Under the pieces are notes generated by a model. That model ran no database searches. It had not been told where the DNA came from and saw only the letters and a list, made by a program, of their open reading frames with translations. Below, piece by piece: positions 1-8,747 of a stretch of 64,000 bases of DNA. The position numbers and the translations under genes were made by a program. The DNA comes from Anaerolineae bacterium (GTDB taxonomy: Bacteria; Chloroflexota; Anaerolineae; Aggregatilineales; Phototrophicaceae). Position 1 is the first letter of the stretch. Each line of letters begins with the position of its first letter. The stretch is from positions 124,001 through 188,000 of the forward strand of contig JAFLCG010000012.1 in NCBI GenBank assembly GCA_017303635.1. The letters are read 5' to 3'.

Positions 1-576
1 CATATTCAGGTCGCTCTTGTCGATCGGTGGCACGTCCGGTCCGGCCTCCAGCCCGACCAGCCACACATCCTGTTCCTTCAGGTCTTTCATGGTCGTGGGC
101 AGATTAGTCACCTGCGCCACGTTCAGATGCTCGACCGCGCCGGAGGAGGCATTCACCACCGACGGCGTCACCGAAACCGAACGGCGTTCCTGAATGATGA
201 TCCCGTGTACGCCGACCGAGTCCGCCACGCGCAGCAGGACTCCGACGTTTTGAGGGTCTTTTAGCAGGTCGAGCAGCAGGAGAAATGGCTTCTCACCGCG
301 CTGCTGCGCCAGGGAAAGCATGTCTTCTACATCGGCATACGGGTACTGACCAACCCGCAGCACCGTACTCTGATGATTACCCCCGGCGGCTAGATCATCC
401 AGAATGCGGCGTGGGCTGCGCTGGATTTTGATGCCTTTTTTCTGCGCCAGGGCGATGATGTCCGCCACCACGCCTTTTTCTTCGACCGTTTCCGACAGCA
501 GCAGTTGATCGGCTGTGCGGCGGCCTGCCCGCAGGCATTCCATCACCGCCCAGTGTCCGTAAATGAATTCAGCCAT
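1..576 (-). CDS. rlmB: TrmH/SpoU-family 23S rRNA 2'-O-methyltransferase, 3' end cut by the window edge
   Basis: Reading the minus strand from ATG at 576 gives 192 codons open to the window edge. The start MAEFIYGHWAVMECLRAGRR is typical of RlmB/TrmH-family enzymes, where a short substrate-binding domain precedes the SPOUT domain. Around residue 100 the SPOUT motif 1 is visible (LLLDLLKDPQNVGVLLRVAD), followed by a second strand and PSVVNASSGAVEHL. The family transfers a methyl group from AdoMet to a ribose 2'-OH of 23S rRNA (G2251 for RlmB). A GAGGT ribosome site lies just upstream of 576. cysS lies upstream on the same strand, matching the cysS-rlmB neighbourhood of many Gram-positive bacteria. 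The C-terminal knot with the AdoMet loop is outside the window, so RlmB versus another TrmH paralog cannot be decided. Confidence 0.88.
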   Translation of the reverse strand, partial: MAEFIYGHWAVMECLRAGRRTADQLLLSETVEEKGVVADIIALAQKKGIKIQRSPRRILDDLAAGGNHQSTVLRVGQYPYADVEDMLSLAQQRGEKPFLLLLDLLKDPQNVGVLLRVADSVGVHGIIIQERRSVSVTPSVVNASSGAVEHLNVAQVTNLPTTMKDLKEQDVWLVGLEAGPDVPPIDKSDLNM

Positions 577-666
577 ATTGACCTCGGAAGGGTTCCAGGT
601 TACTGGTTTCAAGTATCTGTTTTAGCATCGGCTGCCAGCGACCAGCCATAAGCTATCAGCCAATCT

Positions 667-1179
667 TTACTTTGAACTGTCCACGGTGAACTGCTTCCGT
701 GCCAGCCACGCCTCAATATCGGCCCGGTGCAGAGCATAGTGCTCCCAGGTGTTGTTCCCAAAAGCCCCACTGAGCGTATCCCCGAGCAACTGCTCGACAG
801 GACTATCCGGCTCGAACACGCTCTCCGGCAGATCGCGCACAAACTGCATGGTCGCCCAGAAGGCGGAGACAAAGTCGCGCACCGCGTCCTGGGCCGGGCT
901 GTATTCATACAGCGCCACTGATTGCGCGTTGACTGCATTCGGATCGCTATGATCGAACGGATAGGGTTCGCCCCGCAGCGCCGCGCTGACTTCTGCCATC
1001 GGGAAGCGCGTCCAGAAAATCAGATGCGCCAGAATATCCTTGACCGACCAATCCCCTAACACGCCCGCCGTGACCATTTGCGCGCCATCCAGCGCGTGGA
1101 TCACGCGCATCAGATGCGTGTACTCGTCGTACAGCGCGTTGATCATCTCGGCTTTTGTCAAATGGGGCGGATAGTTCAC
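667..1179 (-). CDS. DinB-like four-helix protein (ClbS/DfsB type)
   Basis: About 170 residues. LTKAEMINALYDEYTHLMRV at the start, the GDWSVKDILAHLIFWTRF motif and the late NTWEHYALHRADIEAWL segment match DinB-superfamily proteins of the ClbS/DfsB type, whose three histidines usually bind a metal; His in DILAHL and HYALH are visible. The substrate is unknown. A longer frame runs to 1218, but its first codons are read out of an intergenic repeat (TGTGAACTG-type). I therefore prefer GTG at 1179; TTG 1161 or ATG 1146 are alternatives. The last codons (QFTVDSSK) are again read from a copy of the same repeat, so both gene ends seem to have been rewritten by it. It sits between cysS and rlmB in the same direction. 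Confidence 0.75.
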   Translation of the reverse strand: MNYPPHLTKAEMINALYDEYTHLMRVIHALDGAQMVTAGVLGDWSVKDILAHLIFWTRFPMAEVSAALRGEPYPFDHSDPNAVNAQSVALYEYSPAQDAVRDFVSAFWATMQFVRDLPESVFEPDSPVEQLLGDTLSGAFGNNTWEHYALHRADIEAWLARKQFTVDSSK

Positions 1180-1324
1180 AGTTTTCAGTTCACAGTCACA
1201 GGCAAATGCCGAAGTCACACATCAAGATAAATATGCATCCGTCCAGGACAATCGTTCACATATCCGTCGTCCGCATTTCCGAAAGACGTTGCTGTTCCAA
1301 AGCTGTGAACTGTCCACTGTGAAC

Positions 1325-2770
1325 TCAAGTTGCCCTCCAGATCGTCCCATCGGCGCGATCTTCCAGCACCACCCCCAACTTCGCCAGCTCGTCGCGGATG
1401 CGGTCGCTCTCGCTGAAGTTCTTCGCTTTGCGGGCCGCGGTCCGCATCTCGATCAGCAGTTGGATCAAACCGGCCTCGCGGGCACTGTCGCCGCTGGTGA
1501 CCGCTTCACCCGCCGGGATGATGCCCAGCACGGTGCCGCCCAGGTCCGTATAGGTGGACTCAATCGCCTCCAAGACCGGGCGACCGACGGCCTGACCACT
1601 ATTGAGCAGCGTGTTCACATCGCGGGTCAGTTCCTGCAGAACGGCCACGGCCTTCGGCATATTGAAATCGTCGTCCATCACCTCGATGAACTGCGCCCGC
1701 GCTGCCGCCAGCCGGTCACGGAAGCTGTTGCTGTCATCGCTGGCCGGGGCTGCCCCTAGCATCGATCGGGTCAGCCGCACCGCACCGTACAACCGTTCCC
1801 ATCCGGCCTGTGCGGCCTGCATCCCGGCATCGCTGTAATCGACCGGGCTGGCGTAGTGAGCGCTCATGGCGAACATACGGATGACCTGCGGGCGATACTT
1901 CTCCAGCGCGTCGCGTGCACGGACGAAGTTGCGCAGGCTCTTGGACATCTTCACGCCGTCCACCGTCAGGCTGCCACCCAGCATCCAGTAGCGGGCGAAC
2001 GGCGCATCATTGGCGCACTCGCTCTGCACCACTTCGCTTTCGTTGTGGGGGAACAGGTTGTCGATGCCGCCGCCGTGAATATCGAATGTGTCGCCCAGGT
2101 ACTTCTTCGCCATCGCCGAGCATTCGATATGCCAACCGGGGAAGCCTTCGCTCCACGGGCTGTCCCAGCGCAGGATGTGCTCCGGCTCGGCCTTCTTCCA
2201 CAGGGCGAAGTCCTCCGGGTTGCGTTTATCATCCCGCACCACTTCGCGCGTCCCGGCCTCTTGCTTTTCCAGCTTGCGGTTGCTGAGTTTGCCGTAATCC
2301 GCCGCGCTGGTGACATCGAAGTAAACGCTGCCGTTGACCTCATAGGCATGGCCTTTGGCGATCAGCGTCTGGATCATCTTGATCTGTTCCGGGATGTGGG
2401 CGCTGGCTCGCGGACTGATGTCCGGTCGGGTCACACCCAGCGCGTCCATATCCTCGAAGTAGTAGCGCGTGTACTCCTCGACCACCTGCATCGGCTTAAC
2501 CTGAAGCTTCCGCGCCGCCTTGATGACGCGGTCTTCATCCGTCTCCAGCAGATGCCCCACATCGGTGATATTCTGCACGTACAGCACGTTGTACCCGCTG
2601 AAGCGCAGATACCGCACGATCACATCGAAGTTGACGTAATTCTTGGCATGACCCAGGTGCGACCAGTCATAGGTGGTCGGACCGCAGACGTACATATTGA
2701 CGAAACCGGGGTTCAGCGGCGTAAATTCCTGCTTCTCGCGTCCGAGGACGTTAAAAATCTTCAACGCCAT
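1325..2770 (-). CDS. cysS: Cysteinyl-tRNA synthetase
   Basis: 481 residues, the usual length. This class I synthetase charges tRNA-Cys in the cytosol. The HIGH-like motif is HLGHA within CGPTTYDWSHLGHAKNY near residue 30, and KMSKS is intact in DGVKMSKSLRNF near 270. The zinc ligands are recognisable: Cys in CGPT, Cys in GWHIECSAM, and the HNESE segment. The C-terminal DALR-type helical part ends at IWRAT. The stop codon TGA falls inside an interspersed repeat (TGTGAACTGTCCACTGTGAAC, 1305-1325). Start ATG 2770 gives the typical MALKIFNVLGREKQEF opening. The gene is divergent from nothing close by; the deazaflavin enzyme downstream of 2886 is on the same strand 115 nt upstream. Confidence 0.97.
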   Translation of the reverse strand: MALKIFNVLGREKQEFTPLNPGFVNMYVCGPTTYDWSHLGHAKNYVNFDVIVRYLRFSGYNVLYVQNITDVGHLLETDEDRVIKAARKLQVKPMQVVEEYTRYYFEDMDALGVTRPDISPRASAHIPEQIKMIQTLIAKGHAYEVNGSVYFDVTSAADYGKLSNRKLEKQEAGTREVVRDDKRNPEDFALWKKAEPEHILRWDSPWSEGFPGWHIECSAMAKKYLGDTFDIHGGGIDNLFPHNESEVVQSECANDAPFARYWMLGGSLTVDGVKMSKSLRNFVRARDALEKYRPQVIRMFAMSAHYASPVDYSDAGMQAAQAGWERLYGAVRLTRSMLGAAPASDDSNSFRDRLAAARAQFIEVMDDDFNMPKAVAVLQELTRDVNTLLNSGQAVGRPVLEAIESTYTDLGGTVLGIIPAGEAVTSGDSAREAGLIQLLIEMRTAARKAKNFSESDRIRDELAKLGVVLEDRADGTIWRAT

Positions 2771-2885
2771 GGGGTGTTGATCCTGATGATGTATAGCTAG
2801 TATGGAGATGTATTCTAAGCGAAGTCGGAAGGGGAGAGTATGCTCAATCCAGTCCGTAGCCTATGGGATCGGCTTGGATACCTTC

Positions 2886-3347
2886 TCATACCCACACGAT
2901 CCGAAAGCACGGATAGTCAGCGGCAATCGCCTCAAATGCTTCGACCGGGGCATCCTTGTTGATCGGTACATGCGGTCGCGCACCCGGTGCCCGTTGCAGA
3001 TACGCCTTGATGATCGGAGCGCGTTGCCCCACCGGCACCTCTTCCAGCCGAACCTCACGACGGCGACCGCTGCGAATCCAGGCCTGTCCCTGCGCTGCGC
3101 GTATATTCTGTACCCATCCGGCGCTGTTCCCCAGCATCGACACCAGATAACGTTCCTGCCCGACTTTGCCGATCACCACCGGCAGCACGATCAGCTTGCC
3201 GGATTTGCGCCCGGTCACTTCCAGCGTCACCATCCAGTCAGGGAAGAGTCCCGCCGAAGCGACGAAGGCATAAACCCGGTTGATGAGCTGTGTCAATCCG
3301 TTCGGGCGGTTGCCTTTGTACATCCAGTCTCGTTTGAAGTTCGCCAT
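2886..3347 (-). CDS. Deazaflavin-dependent nitroreductase family protein (DDN-like)
   Basis: 153 residues matching the split-barrel family of F420-dependent nitroreductases/quinone reductases (Ddn-type). Diagnostic stretches are VTLEVTGRKSGKLIVLPVVI, YLVSMLGNSAGWVQNIRAAQ and the late basic RRREVRLEEVP. Members reduce quinones or nitro compounds with F420H2 in mycobacteria, but several relatives lack known cofactors, so the reaction here is uncertain. ATG 3347 is preceded on the minus strand by a short AT-rich spacer shared with the divergent SDR gene at 3436, so the 88-nt gap probably holds promoters for both. Confidence 0.82.
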   Translation of the reverse strand: MANFKRDWMYKGNRPNGLTQLINRVYAFVASAGLFPDWMVTLEVTGRKSGKLIVLPVVIGKVGQERYLVSMLGNSAGWVQNIRAAQGQAWIRSGRRREVRLEEVPVGQRAPIIKAYLQRAPGARPHVPINKDAPVEAFEAIAADYPCFRIVWV

Positions 3348-3435
3348 AATCGATCTCGCCTGATTTTTGCGGCTCCCGATCTGACCATAGCATAATCATC
3401 GTGCCGCCTGAGCTTGCTAAAGTAAGGATTTTTAT

Positions 3436-4290
3436 ATGACATCCAAAACGGTTTTGATTACGGGTGCGTCCTCCGGCATTGGGCTGGAAACAGCCTCTCT
3501 GCTCGATTCGCAGGGCTGGCGAGTCTTTGCTGGGTGCCTGCCCGGGGAAGACCTGACTGTGCTCAAATCCCGCACCACCGACCGCACCACCATCATCCCC
3601 ATCGACGTGACCCGCCCGGAGCTGGTCAGCGCAGCCGCCGAGTCGGTCGGGCAGGCGGTCGGTGCGGATGGCTTGACCGCGCTGGTCAACAACGCGGGTT
3701 TTGCCGCTTCTGCGCCGATGGAATACGTCCCGATGGACTTGCTCCGCCAGCAGTTCGAGGTCAACTTTTTCGGTCAGGTGAGTGTCACGCAAGCCTTCCT
3801 GCCGCTGATTCGTCGCGCTTCGGCGGGGCGTATCATCAACCTGTGTTCGATTCTCGGTCGGGTGACCACTCCCTTCAGTGGCCCCTATTGCGCCAGCAAA
3901 CACGCCATGGAATCCTTCACGGATGCGCTGCGGCTGGAACTGGTACCCTGGGGCATTCAGGTGGTGGGGATCGAACCCGGCGTTATCAAGACGCCCATAT
4001 GGAAGCGTGTGCTGGACATCATGCATGAACTGGGCGAGGAATTGCCGCCCGATGCCCGCGAGCGTTACGGCAGGCGTTTTGCAGCGGTGCAGCGTCAGAT
4101 GGTCGCGATTCGCGATACCAGCAGCCCGCCGGAAGAGGTCGCGGCGGTCATCCAGATGGCCTTGACCGCCCGCCGCCCCCGGACGCGTTACCTCGTGGGT
4201 AAGGAGGCGGCGCTGACGGCTCGCCTGCGCTGGCTCTTGCCGGATCGGCTGCTCTACCGGCTCATTCTTCAGCGCTACGGCTTAAACTGA
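3436..4290 (+). CDS. Short-chain dehydrogenase/reductase (SDR)
   Basis: 284 residues, classical SDR. The nucleotide-binding TGASSGIG lies at residues 9-16, NNAG near 94, and the catalytic YCASK has Tyr151 and Lys155; the IEPGVIKT segment follows. The family uses NAD(P)H to reduce or oxidise carbonyl/hydroxyl groups. The short tail after residue 240 resembles SDRs acting on steroids, retinoids or fatty acyl chains, but the substrate cannot be read from sequence. AGTAAGGA upstream of ATG 3436 is a good ribosome site. Divergent from the DDN-like gene. Confidence 0.9.
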   Translation: MTSKTVLITGASSGIGLETASLLDSQGWRVFAGCLPGEDLTVLKSRTTDRTTIIPIDVTRPELVSAAAESVGQAVGADGLTALVNNAGFAASAPMEYVPMDLLRQQFEVNFFGQVSVTQAFLPLIRRASAGRIINLCSILGRVTTPFSGPYCASKHAMESFTDALRLELVPWGIQVVGIEPGVIKTPIWKRVLDIMHELGEELPPDARERYGRRFAAVQRQMVAIRDTSSPPEEVAAVIQMALTARRPRTRYLVGKEAALTARLRWLLPDRLLYRLILQRYGLN

Positions 4291-4435
4291 GCGCGTCCGG
4301 TACCGGATTTATCCCAACCGTTTCCCAATCTTGGGATATTCCACATTTTCCCACATTTCCCATATCAGCCTACAATAGGGCCTGAATGTGCTACGCTTTG
4401 CGCGTTTGCGATCGACTTATTGAATAGGAACAGGC

Positions 4436-5929
4436 ATGAAAATTGGATTGTGGTTGCTGGTGGTGCTGCTGGTACTCTCTGGCAGTGCGCTCGCCCAGGA
4501 TGCCTTGGTCATCACCTATGGCGTCCCGGTTGAAGGTCAGGTTGGGGATAGTCAGACCGACCAGGTCTGGACTCTAACGGTGGATAGCGCGGACCGCATC
4601 GCCGTGACGGTGGAGCGTCTTTCCGGCGATTTACTGCCACAGATTGCCTTGCGTGGGCCGGATGCCGCCGTCCTCTCAACCGCTGGCCCGGATGCGACCG
4701 GGGCAGTGGCCCGTATTGAACGGCAGGAGTTGCCCGCCGCCGGGAATTACCAGATCGTGGTGCAGCGTCTGGATGGGGCCACCGGAGTGACCCAAGGCCG
4801 CTACCGCCTGACCGTCACTGTCTTGGCGACGGCGGTCCTCAACCCGGCTAATCAGAGCATCGTCGCCGACCTGCAATATGGTCAGACCTTGCGCGGCGAG
4901 CTAACCTCAGCCCACTGGTATCAGCGCTATCGCCTTACGGCCTCCGGCGCTGACCTGATCCGGGTCGATGTCCAGCGGCTGAGCGGTGGCCTGCAACCGC
5001 AGATCGAAATCCTCAATCCCAGCGGTCAGCAGATTGCCTTTGGCTGGGGAAGCGCCAGTGCCGATTCGGCTCAGACCGACCGCGTGGAGTTGCCGGAAGC
5101 CGGGGAGTACACCATCGTGGTGCTGCGCGGCGGCGCGATTGATGGCTCCACCACCGGACGGTATTCAATCACGGCCACGCTGCTGGGCGCGGGTGATACC
5201 AACCCGCTCTTACAGCGGACACCCCGTGACATCGTCTATGGGCAGCCTGTCACAGGTGAAATCACCGCCCGCTGGTACGAAGGCTGGTTATTGAGCACGA
5301 CCAGTGCGGATACGGTCACGATCCGGATTCAAAGTCAGGGCATTGCCGGGACTGGCCCCGGCACGCTCATTCCAATGGTCGCCATCTTCGACGCGGCTGG
5401 TAATGAACTGTCGCGGGCTTGGCCGGATGGCACCGGCGGAACGGCCGTCATCACGCGCTTCCCGTTGCCCGCTGCTGGGGAATACATCGTTCGGGCGGAG
5501 CGCAGCAGCGGCAAGCTCGGTGGTACCACCGGCCCCTATACGCTTACCGTAGAGCTGGCTGGCACCGGGTTGGATAGCCCCGCCTTGACCGCCCTCACTG
5601 GCAGTCTGCGCTATGGGGCCGCCGTCCTGGGGGATCTGACCGATGCCCAGTGGGAGAATCGTTGGCAGTTTGATGGGCGCGCCGGGCAAGCGGTGGATAT
5701 CGTGCTGGAACGGACCTCAGGCACGCTCTTTCCGGTCATGGAACTGCTCGCGCCCGATGGCTCGGTTGTGACCGGTGCCTGGTATGATGCCAGTCGTTCA
5801 CGTTCGATCATTGATGGCGCGGGTCTGGGGCAGGATGGCACCTATACCATCCGTGTCCTGCGCGAAGGGCAGCAGAACGGCGCGACTCGTGGCGGCTACC
5901 GCCTTTCCCTTGCCCTCCAAACCCCCTGA
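4436..5929 (+). CDS. Secreted protein with four tandem PPC-like beta domains
   Basis: 497 residues. A clear signal peptide (about residues 1-21, LLVVLLVLSGSALAQ) is followed by four tandem domains of about 115 residues. Each opens with a Y/G-rich strand (ITYGVPVEGQ, LQYGQTLRGE, IVYGQPVTGE, LRYGAAVLGD), continues with a TVERLSG/DVQRLSG/IQSQG/VLERTSG strand, and closes with an LPAAGNY-type turn and a GRYRLT strand. This matches bacterial pre-peptidase C-terminal (PPC) domains, small jelly-roll folds found on exported enzymes and surface proteins. No enzymatic domain is attached, so a binding or scaffold role outside the membrane is likely. Not obviously in an operon. Confidence 0.8.
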   Translation: MKIGLWLLVVLLVLSGSALAQDALVITYGVPVEGQVGDSQTDQVWTLTVDSADRIAVTVERLSGDLLPQIALRGPDAAVLSTAGPDATGAVARIERQELPAAGNYQIVVQRLDGATGVTQGRYRLTVTVLATAVLNPANQSIVADLQYGQTLRGELTSAHWYQRYRLTASGADLIRVDVQRLSGGLQPQIEILNPSGQQIAFGWGSASADSAQTDRVELPEAGEYTIVVLRGGAIDGSTTGRYSITATLLGAGDTNPLLQRTPRDIVYGQPVTGEITARWYEGWLLSTTSADTVTIRIQSQGIAGTGPGTLIPMVAIFDAAGNELSRAWPDGTGGTAVITRFPLPAAGEYIVRAERSSGKLGGTTGPYTLTVELAGTGLDSPALTALTGSLRYGAAVLGDLTDAQWENRWQFDGRAGQAVDIVLERTSGTLFPVMELLAPDGSVVTGAWYDASRSRSIIDGAGLGQDGTYTIRVLREGQQNGATRGGYRLSLALQTP

Positions 5930-6099
5930 TAACCGATCATGCGTAGGGGCGACCCGCCGGGTTGCCCCGTTTCTCATCTCTCATCCGTTATGATCAGATG
6001 TAGGGCCGAGGCACATGATTGGGGTCAGTAGTCCACTGGACGGCCCGCAAAATATTGACCTGCAACCTGAAACGTGCAACCAGTAACTTGCTTCGTCTT

Positions 6100-6327
6100 T
6101 TACAACGGTTCAACTCGCCCATCCGCCGCCAATTGCGTGACCCGCAGCTCTGCCTGATCCAGCAGCGATTGGCAGTGGGCGCTTAGCACCCGACCTCGTT
6201 CATACAAGCTCACCGAGTCATCCAGCGGCAATTCACCGGACTCCAGTTGCGTGACGATCTGCTGCAATTCGGCATAGGCTGTTTCAAACGGGAGTTGGTC
6301 TACATCGCTCATGGTCTTGTCGTCCAT
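6100..6327 (-). CDS. xseB: Exodeoxyribonuclease VII small subunit
   Basis: 75 residues. The core PFETAYAELQQIVTQLESGE and the LPLDDSVSLYERG helix are the XseB signature. The small subunit binds the XseA large subunit to form ExoVII, which degrades single-stranded DNA in the cytosol. I chose ATG 6327 because GAAGGA lies just ahead of it; ATG 6312 is possible. A longer frame up to 6447 is only a read-through of the MITE at 6336-6417. xseA is not adjacent, unlike in many genomes. The MITE sits 9 nt from the start codon, so it may now supply or block the promoter. Confidence 0.85.
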   Translation of the reverse strand: MDDKTMSDVDQLPFETAYAELQQIVTQLESGELPLDDSVSLYERGRVLSAHCQSLLDQAELRVTQLAADGRVEPL

Positions 6328-6335
6328 AATCCTTC

Positions 6336-6417
6336 GGGACTTCCGCAAAACATCTCGTGTGTAGGGGCAGATTAGGGCGTCTGCGCCCGTATATCCGCCC
6401 GTGCTTGTGTAAGTCCT
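6336..6417. mobile_element. MITE-like element, AGGACTTACGCA family, copy 1
   Basis: 82 nt bounded by GGGACTTCCGCA and TGTGTAAGTCCT, imperfect versions of the 12-nt ends seen at 8748-8834. Internally it carries a GTAGGGGCAGATTAGGGCG...CCCGTATATCCGCCCG palindrome. It has no coding capacity and lies immediately upstream of xseB. Confidence 0.65.
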
Positions 6418-6472
6418 ATCTTTGAAATATCCACCAGCATAGCACAAATGAGTCTGGGATCATGACCCTGTC

Positions 6473-6492
6473 AATCAACCATTCGGTTGATT
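6473..6492. promoter_or_regulatory. Perfect inverted repeat in the xseB / HK-operon divergent gap
   Basis: AATCAACC-ATTC-GGTTGATT: an 8-nt perfect inverted repeat with a 4-nt centre, between the divergent xseB (minus) and the two-component operon (plus, from 6605). It is not followed by a T tract on either strand, so an operator is more likely than a terminator. The binding factor is unknown. Confidence 0.35.
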
Positions 6493-6604
6493 GTGAAATC
6501 ATTCCCTGCGTGTCGTCAGCTTGACCATTGAGTTCACGCCTGCCCGGGTCACGAGCGGTATCGTAGCCAATGTGTTCAATCAGCTATTCATTCAAAGGTA
6601 AATC

Positions 6605-6787
6605 ATGTCGAACCTCACTCAGACTCAGATGTGGCTTTTGGGTTGCTTTATAGCCGTTGCCGCCATTATCGGGACATCCATGTTTTTACAGGGGACGGTT
6701 CAAACCTTTGCCTATATCGTGATTTCAATGGCATTTGCCTTCTTTGCCGTCACCATGTCTGCCCGTCAAAAGAAAAAGAATGGCTAA
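6605..6787 (+). CDS. Small two-helix membrane protein
   Basis: 60 residues with two hydrophobic helices (about 9-30 and 33-52) and a basic tail ending RQKKKNG. ATG 6605 follows AAAGGTAAATC, a fair ribosome site. It is the first gene of the operon ahead of the sensor kinase. Small membrane proteins in this place often modulate the kinase, but nothing in the sequence proves that. No family recognised. Confidence 0.65.
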   Translation: MSNLTQTQMWLLGCFIAVAAIIGTSMFLQGTVQTFAYIVISMAFAFFAVTMSARQKKKNG

Positions 6788-6863
6788 ACCAGCCGTCGAA
6801 CGCCGGTTATCACAGGCGGTTGCTGGTCAGAATCCACCTGCGGAGTCAGTATTGGGCGCATGA
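6780..6863 (+). CDS. 27-codon ORF bridging the small membrane gene and the histidine kinase
   Basis: ATG at 6780 overlaps the last 8 nt of the upstream membrane gene. The frame ends at TGA 6861-6863, which overlaps the kinase ATG (6860) as ATGA. The peptide starts MAKPAVERRLSQ and ends ESVLGA. The two stop/start overlaps would allow translational coupling from the first gene to the kinase. This may simply be a coupling frame; no homolog is recognised. Confidence 0.35.
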   Translation: MAKPAVERRLSQAVAGQNPPAESVLGA

Positions 6864-8083
6864 ACTACTTGGCTGACCGGCTTCGTCGGTCGCACCTCGA
6901 TGCTTGGGAGCGTTGGCTGCCCTTGTGGCGGGCCTTCTTCATGACCGTTGTCCTGGGTCTGACCGTTGCGGTCGTGACGGAGGCTCCCGCAACAGCGCCG
7001 CAGGCGTTCTTTCTGACCGCCTTGCTGTTAATCTGGTATGGCATCAGCCTCCGCTGGCAGGGGCGGGCAGAGAGCGCCCGCGCCCCCTACCTGCTGGCTT
7101 ATCAACTAGGAGGCTGGTTGGTCTGGTTTGCCCTCACGGATTTGAGTCCGCTGTATCTTTTCGCTCTGTTTGTCCTGTTTCCCCACCTCTTCATGAGTTT
7201 GCCGCTCCGCTGGGCCAGCGTGGGGGCGATGCTGCTAATGTCCTTGACCCTGTTGCGTCAGGTGATGCTGCCCAACCGTGGCCTTGATACCTGGCTTATT
7301 CTCTTTTCGGTCACGACCATCGCCGGCATTATTTTGGCCTCGTTTATCGAAGCCATCATTAAGGAAAGTACCGTCCGCCGGGACCTGATCCTGACCTTGG
7401 AAACCACCCGCCGCGATTTAGCGCTTGCTGAACGGCAGGCCGGTATTCTGCAGGAGCGGCAGCGCCTCGCCGCTGAAATTCATGACACCATTGCCCAGGG
7501 CTTGACCGGTATCATTACCCATCTCGAAGTAGCCGATGCGGCCCTTCAGACTGATACAGCCGTCACCCAGGCGCATCTCGATCAGGCGCGCCAGGTAGCG
7601 CGTTCCAGCCTGACGGAAGTGCGGCGCTTTATTTGGGGGCTCCGTCCAGCGGCATTGGAAAAACAGCCGTTGGAGACTGCGGTTCAGCAGTTGATCGAGG
7701 ATTGGTCAGCGTCCAGCGGGATCGCTTCCCGTTGGCAGGTCAATGGCAGTCGGGCTTCGTTGACTGCCGATCAGGAAATAGTGTTGCTCCGGGTGGTTCA
7801 GGAAGCGCTCGCCAATGTCGCCAAACATGCCCGTGCGCGCCAGGTGATGGTCACGCTGACCTACCTGCCCGATATGCTCGTTGTGGATGTCAAGGATGAT
7901 GGCTGCGGGTTTGATCTGGTAGCCAGTGCTGCTCGGCGTTCGGAGCGGGGTGGTTATGGATTGCCCGCCATGCGCGAACGTCTGGAGAAGGTAGGGGGGA
8001 ACCTCACGGTTGAAAGCCTACCCGGGGAAGGTACCACCATCGTGGCCGAAATCCGCCTGACTGAAGGGTTTGCCCATGCCTGA
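6860..8083 (+). CDS. Sensor histidine kinase, NarX/DesK (HisKA_3) type
   Basis: 407 residues. About five to six transmembrane helices fill residues 20-170, followed by a helical linker and the HisKA_3 dimerisation segment ERQRLAAEIHDTIAQGLTGI with phospho-acceptor His208. The HATPase_c domain has an N box (EALANVAKHA), a G1 box (DDGCGFD) and a G2 region (GGYGLPAMRERL). It would autophosphorylate on His and pass the phosphate to the response regulator encoded next, whose start overlaps this gene. The stimulus is unknown; the membrane part has no recognisable ligand domain. Confidence 0.93.
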   Translation: MNYLADRLRRSHLDAWERWLPLWRAFFMTVVLGLTVAVVTEAPATAPQAFFLTALLLIWYGISLRWQGRAESARAPYLLAYQLGGWLVWFALTDLSPLYLFALFVLFPHLFMSLPLRWASVGAMLLMSLTLLRQVMLPNRGLDTWLILFSVTTIAGIILASFIEAIIKESTVRRDLILTLETTRRDLALAERQAGILQERQRLAAEIHDTIAQGLTGIITHLEVADAALQTDTAVTQAHLDQARQVARSSLTEVRRFIWGLRPAALEKQPLETAVQQLIEDWSASSGIASRWQVNGSRASLTADQEIVLLRVVQEALANVAKHARARQVMVTLTYLPDMLVVDVKDDGCGFDLVASAARRSERGGYGLPAMRERLEKVGGNLTVESLPGEGTTIVAEIRLTEGFAHA

Positions 8084-8729
8084 GCCGATCCGCATTCTGG
8101 TTGTAGACGATCATCCGGTCGTGCGCGCAGGCATCGAAGGGATGCTGGCGCAGCAGAGCGATTTTATATTAGTTGGGGAGGCGGAGAACGGCGAACAGGC
8201 TGTTCAACGTGCCCTTGAATTGCAACCGTCTGTTGTCTTGATGGATTTGCGTATGCCGGTGATGGATGGCCTACAGGCTATGCTCCTCATCCGCCAGCAC
8301 CTGCCGCAAACGCAGGTGCTCATCCTCACCACCTATGACCGGGATCGGGATGTGCTGGCAGCGATCAATGCCGGTGCCATCGGCTATCTGTTAAAAGATT
8401 CGCCGCGCGAAGACCTCTATCAGGCAGTGCGGGCCGCCGCACAGGGCAAGTCGATCTTGCATCCCGCTGTGGCAGTCCGCATCCTGAACCATATGCGCAA
8501 CGCGCCATCGTTCGATCTGCTCAGTGATCGCGAAGTGGAGATCCTGCGGCTGGTTTCAGAGGGGCATTCCAACAAAGAGATAGGCTCTGTCCTCTTCATC
8601 AGTGCTGCCACGGTCAAGACCCACCTCATCCATATTTTCACCAAACTCAATGTGACCGACCGTGCGGCTGCTGTTCGGGTCGCCATCGAGCGGGGCATTC
8701 TCCACCTCAATGACCACAGCGATCGATAA
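8076..8729 (+). CDS. NarL/FixJ-family response regulator
   Basis: 217 residues from ATG 8076, overlapping the kinase by 8 nt (TTG 8070 is a less likely start). The receiver domain has the acidic pair VVDDH, phospho-acceptor Asp in VVLMDLRMP (about residue 57), Thr in LILTTYD and Lys in YLLKDSP. The C-terminal LuxR-type helix-turn-helix reads LSDREVEILRLVSEGHSNKE then ATVKTHLIHIFTKL. It is the cognate transcription factor of the kinase and binds DNA when phosphorylated. Target genes are not evident. Confidence 0.95.
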   Translation: MPEPIRILVVDDHPVVRAGIEGMLAQQSDFILVGEAENGEQAVQRALELQPSVVLMDLRMPVMDGLQAMLLIRQHLPQTQVLILTTYDRDRDVLAAINAGAIGYLLKDSPREDLYQAVRAAAQGKSILHPAVAVRILNHMRNAPSFDLLSDREVEILRLVSEGHSNKEIGSVLFISAATVKTHLIHIFTKLNVTDRAAAVRVAIERGILHLNDHSDR

Positions 8730-8747
8730 GGGCAGGGTAGGATGTTC

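Noticed and set aside
1856..2800. 314-codon plus-strand frame
   Set aside because: Antisense to cysS.
3238..4026. 262-codon minus-strand frame
   Set aside because: Antisense to the SDR gene, whose motifs are unambiguous.
6328..6447. Longer XseB N-terminus
   Set aside because: The extra codons are read from the MITE at 6336-6417 and match nothing in the family.
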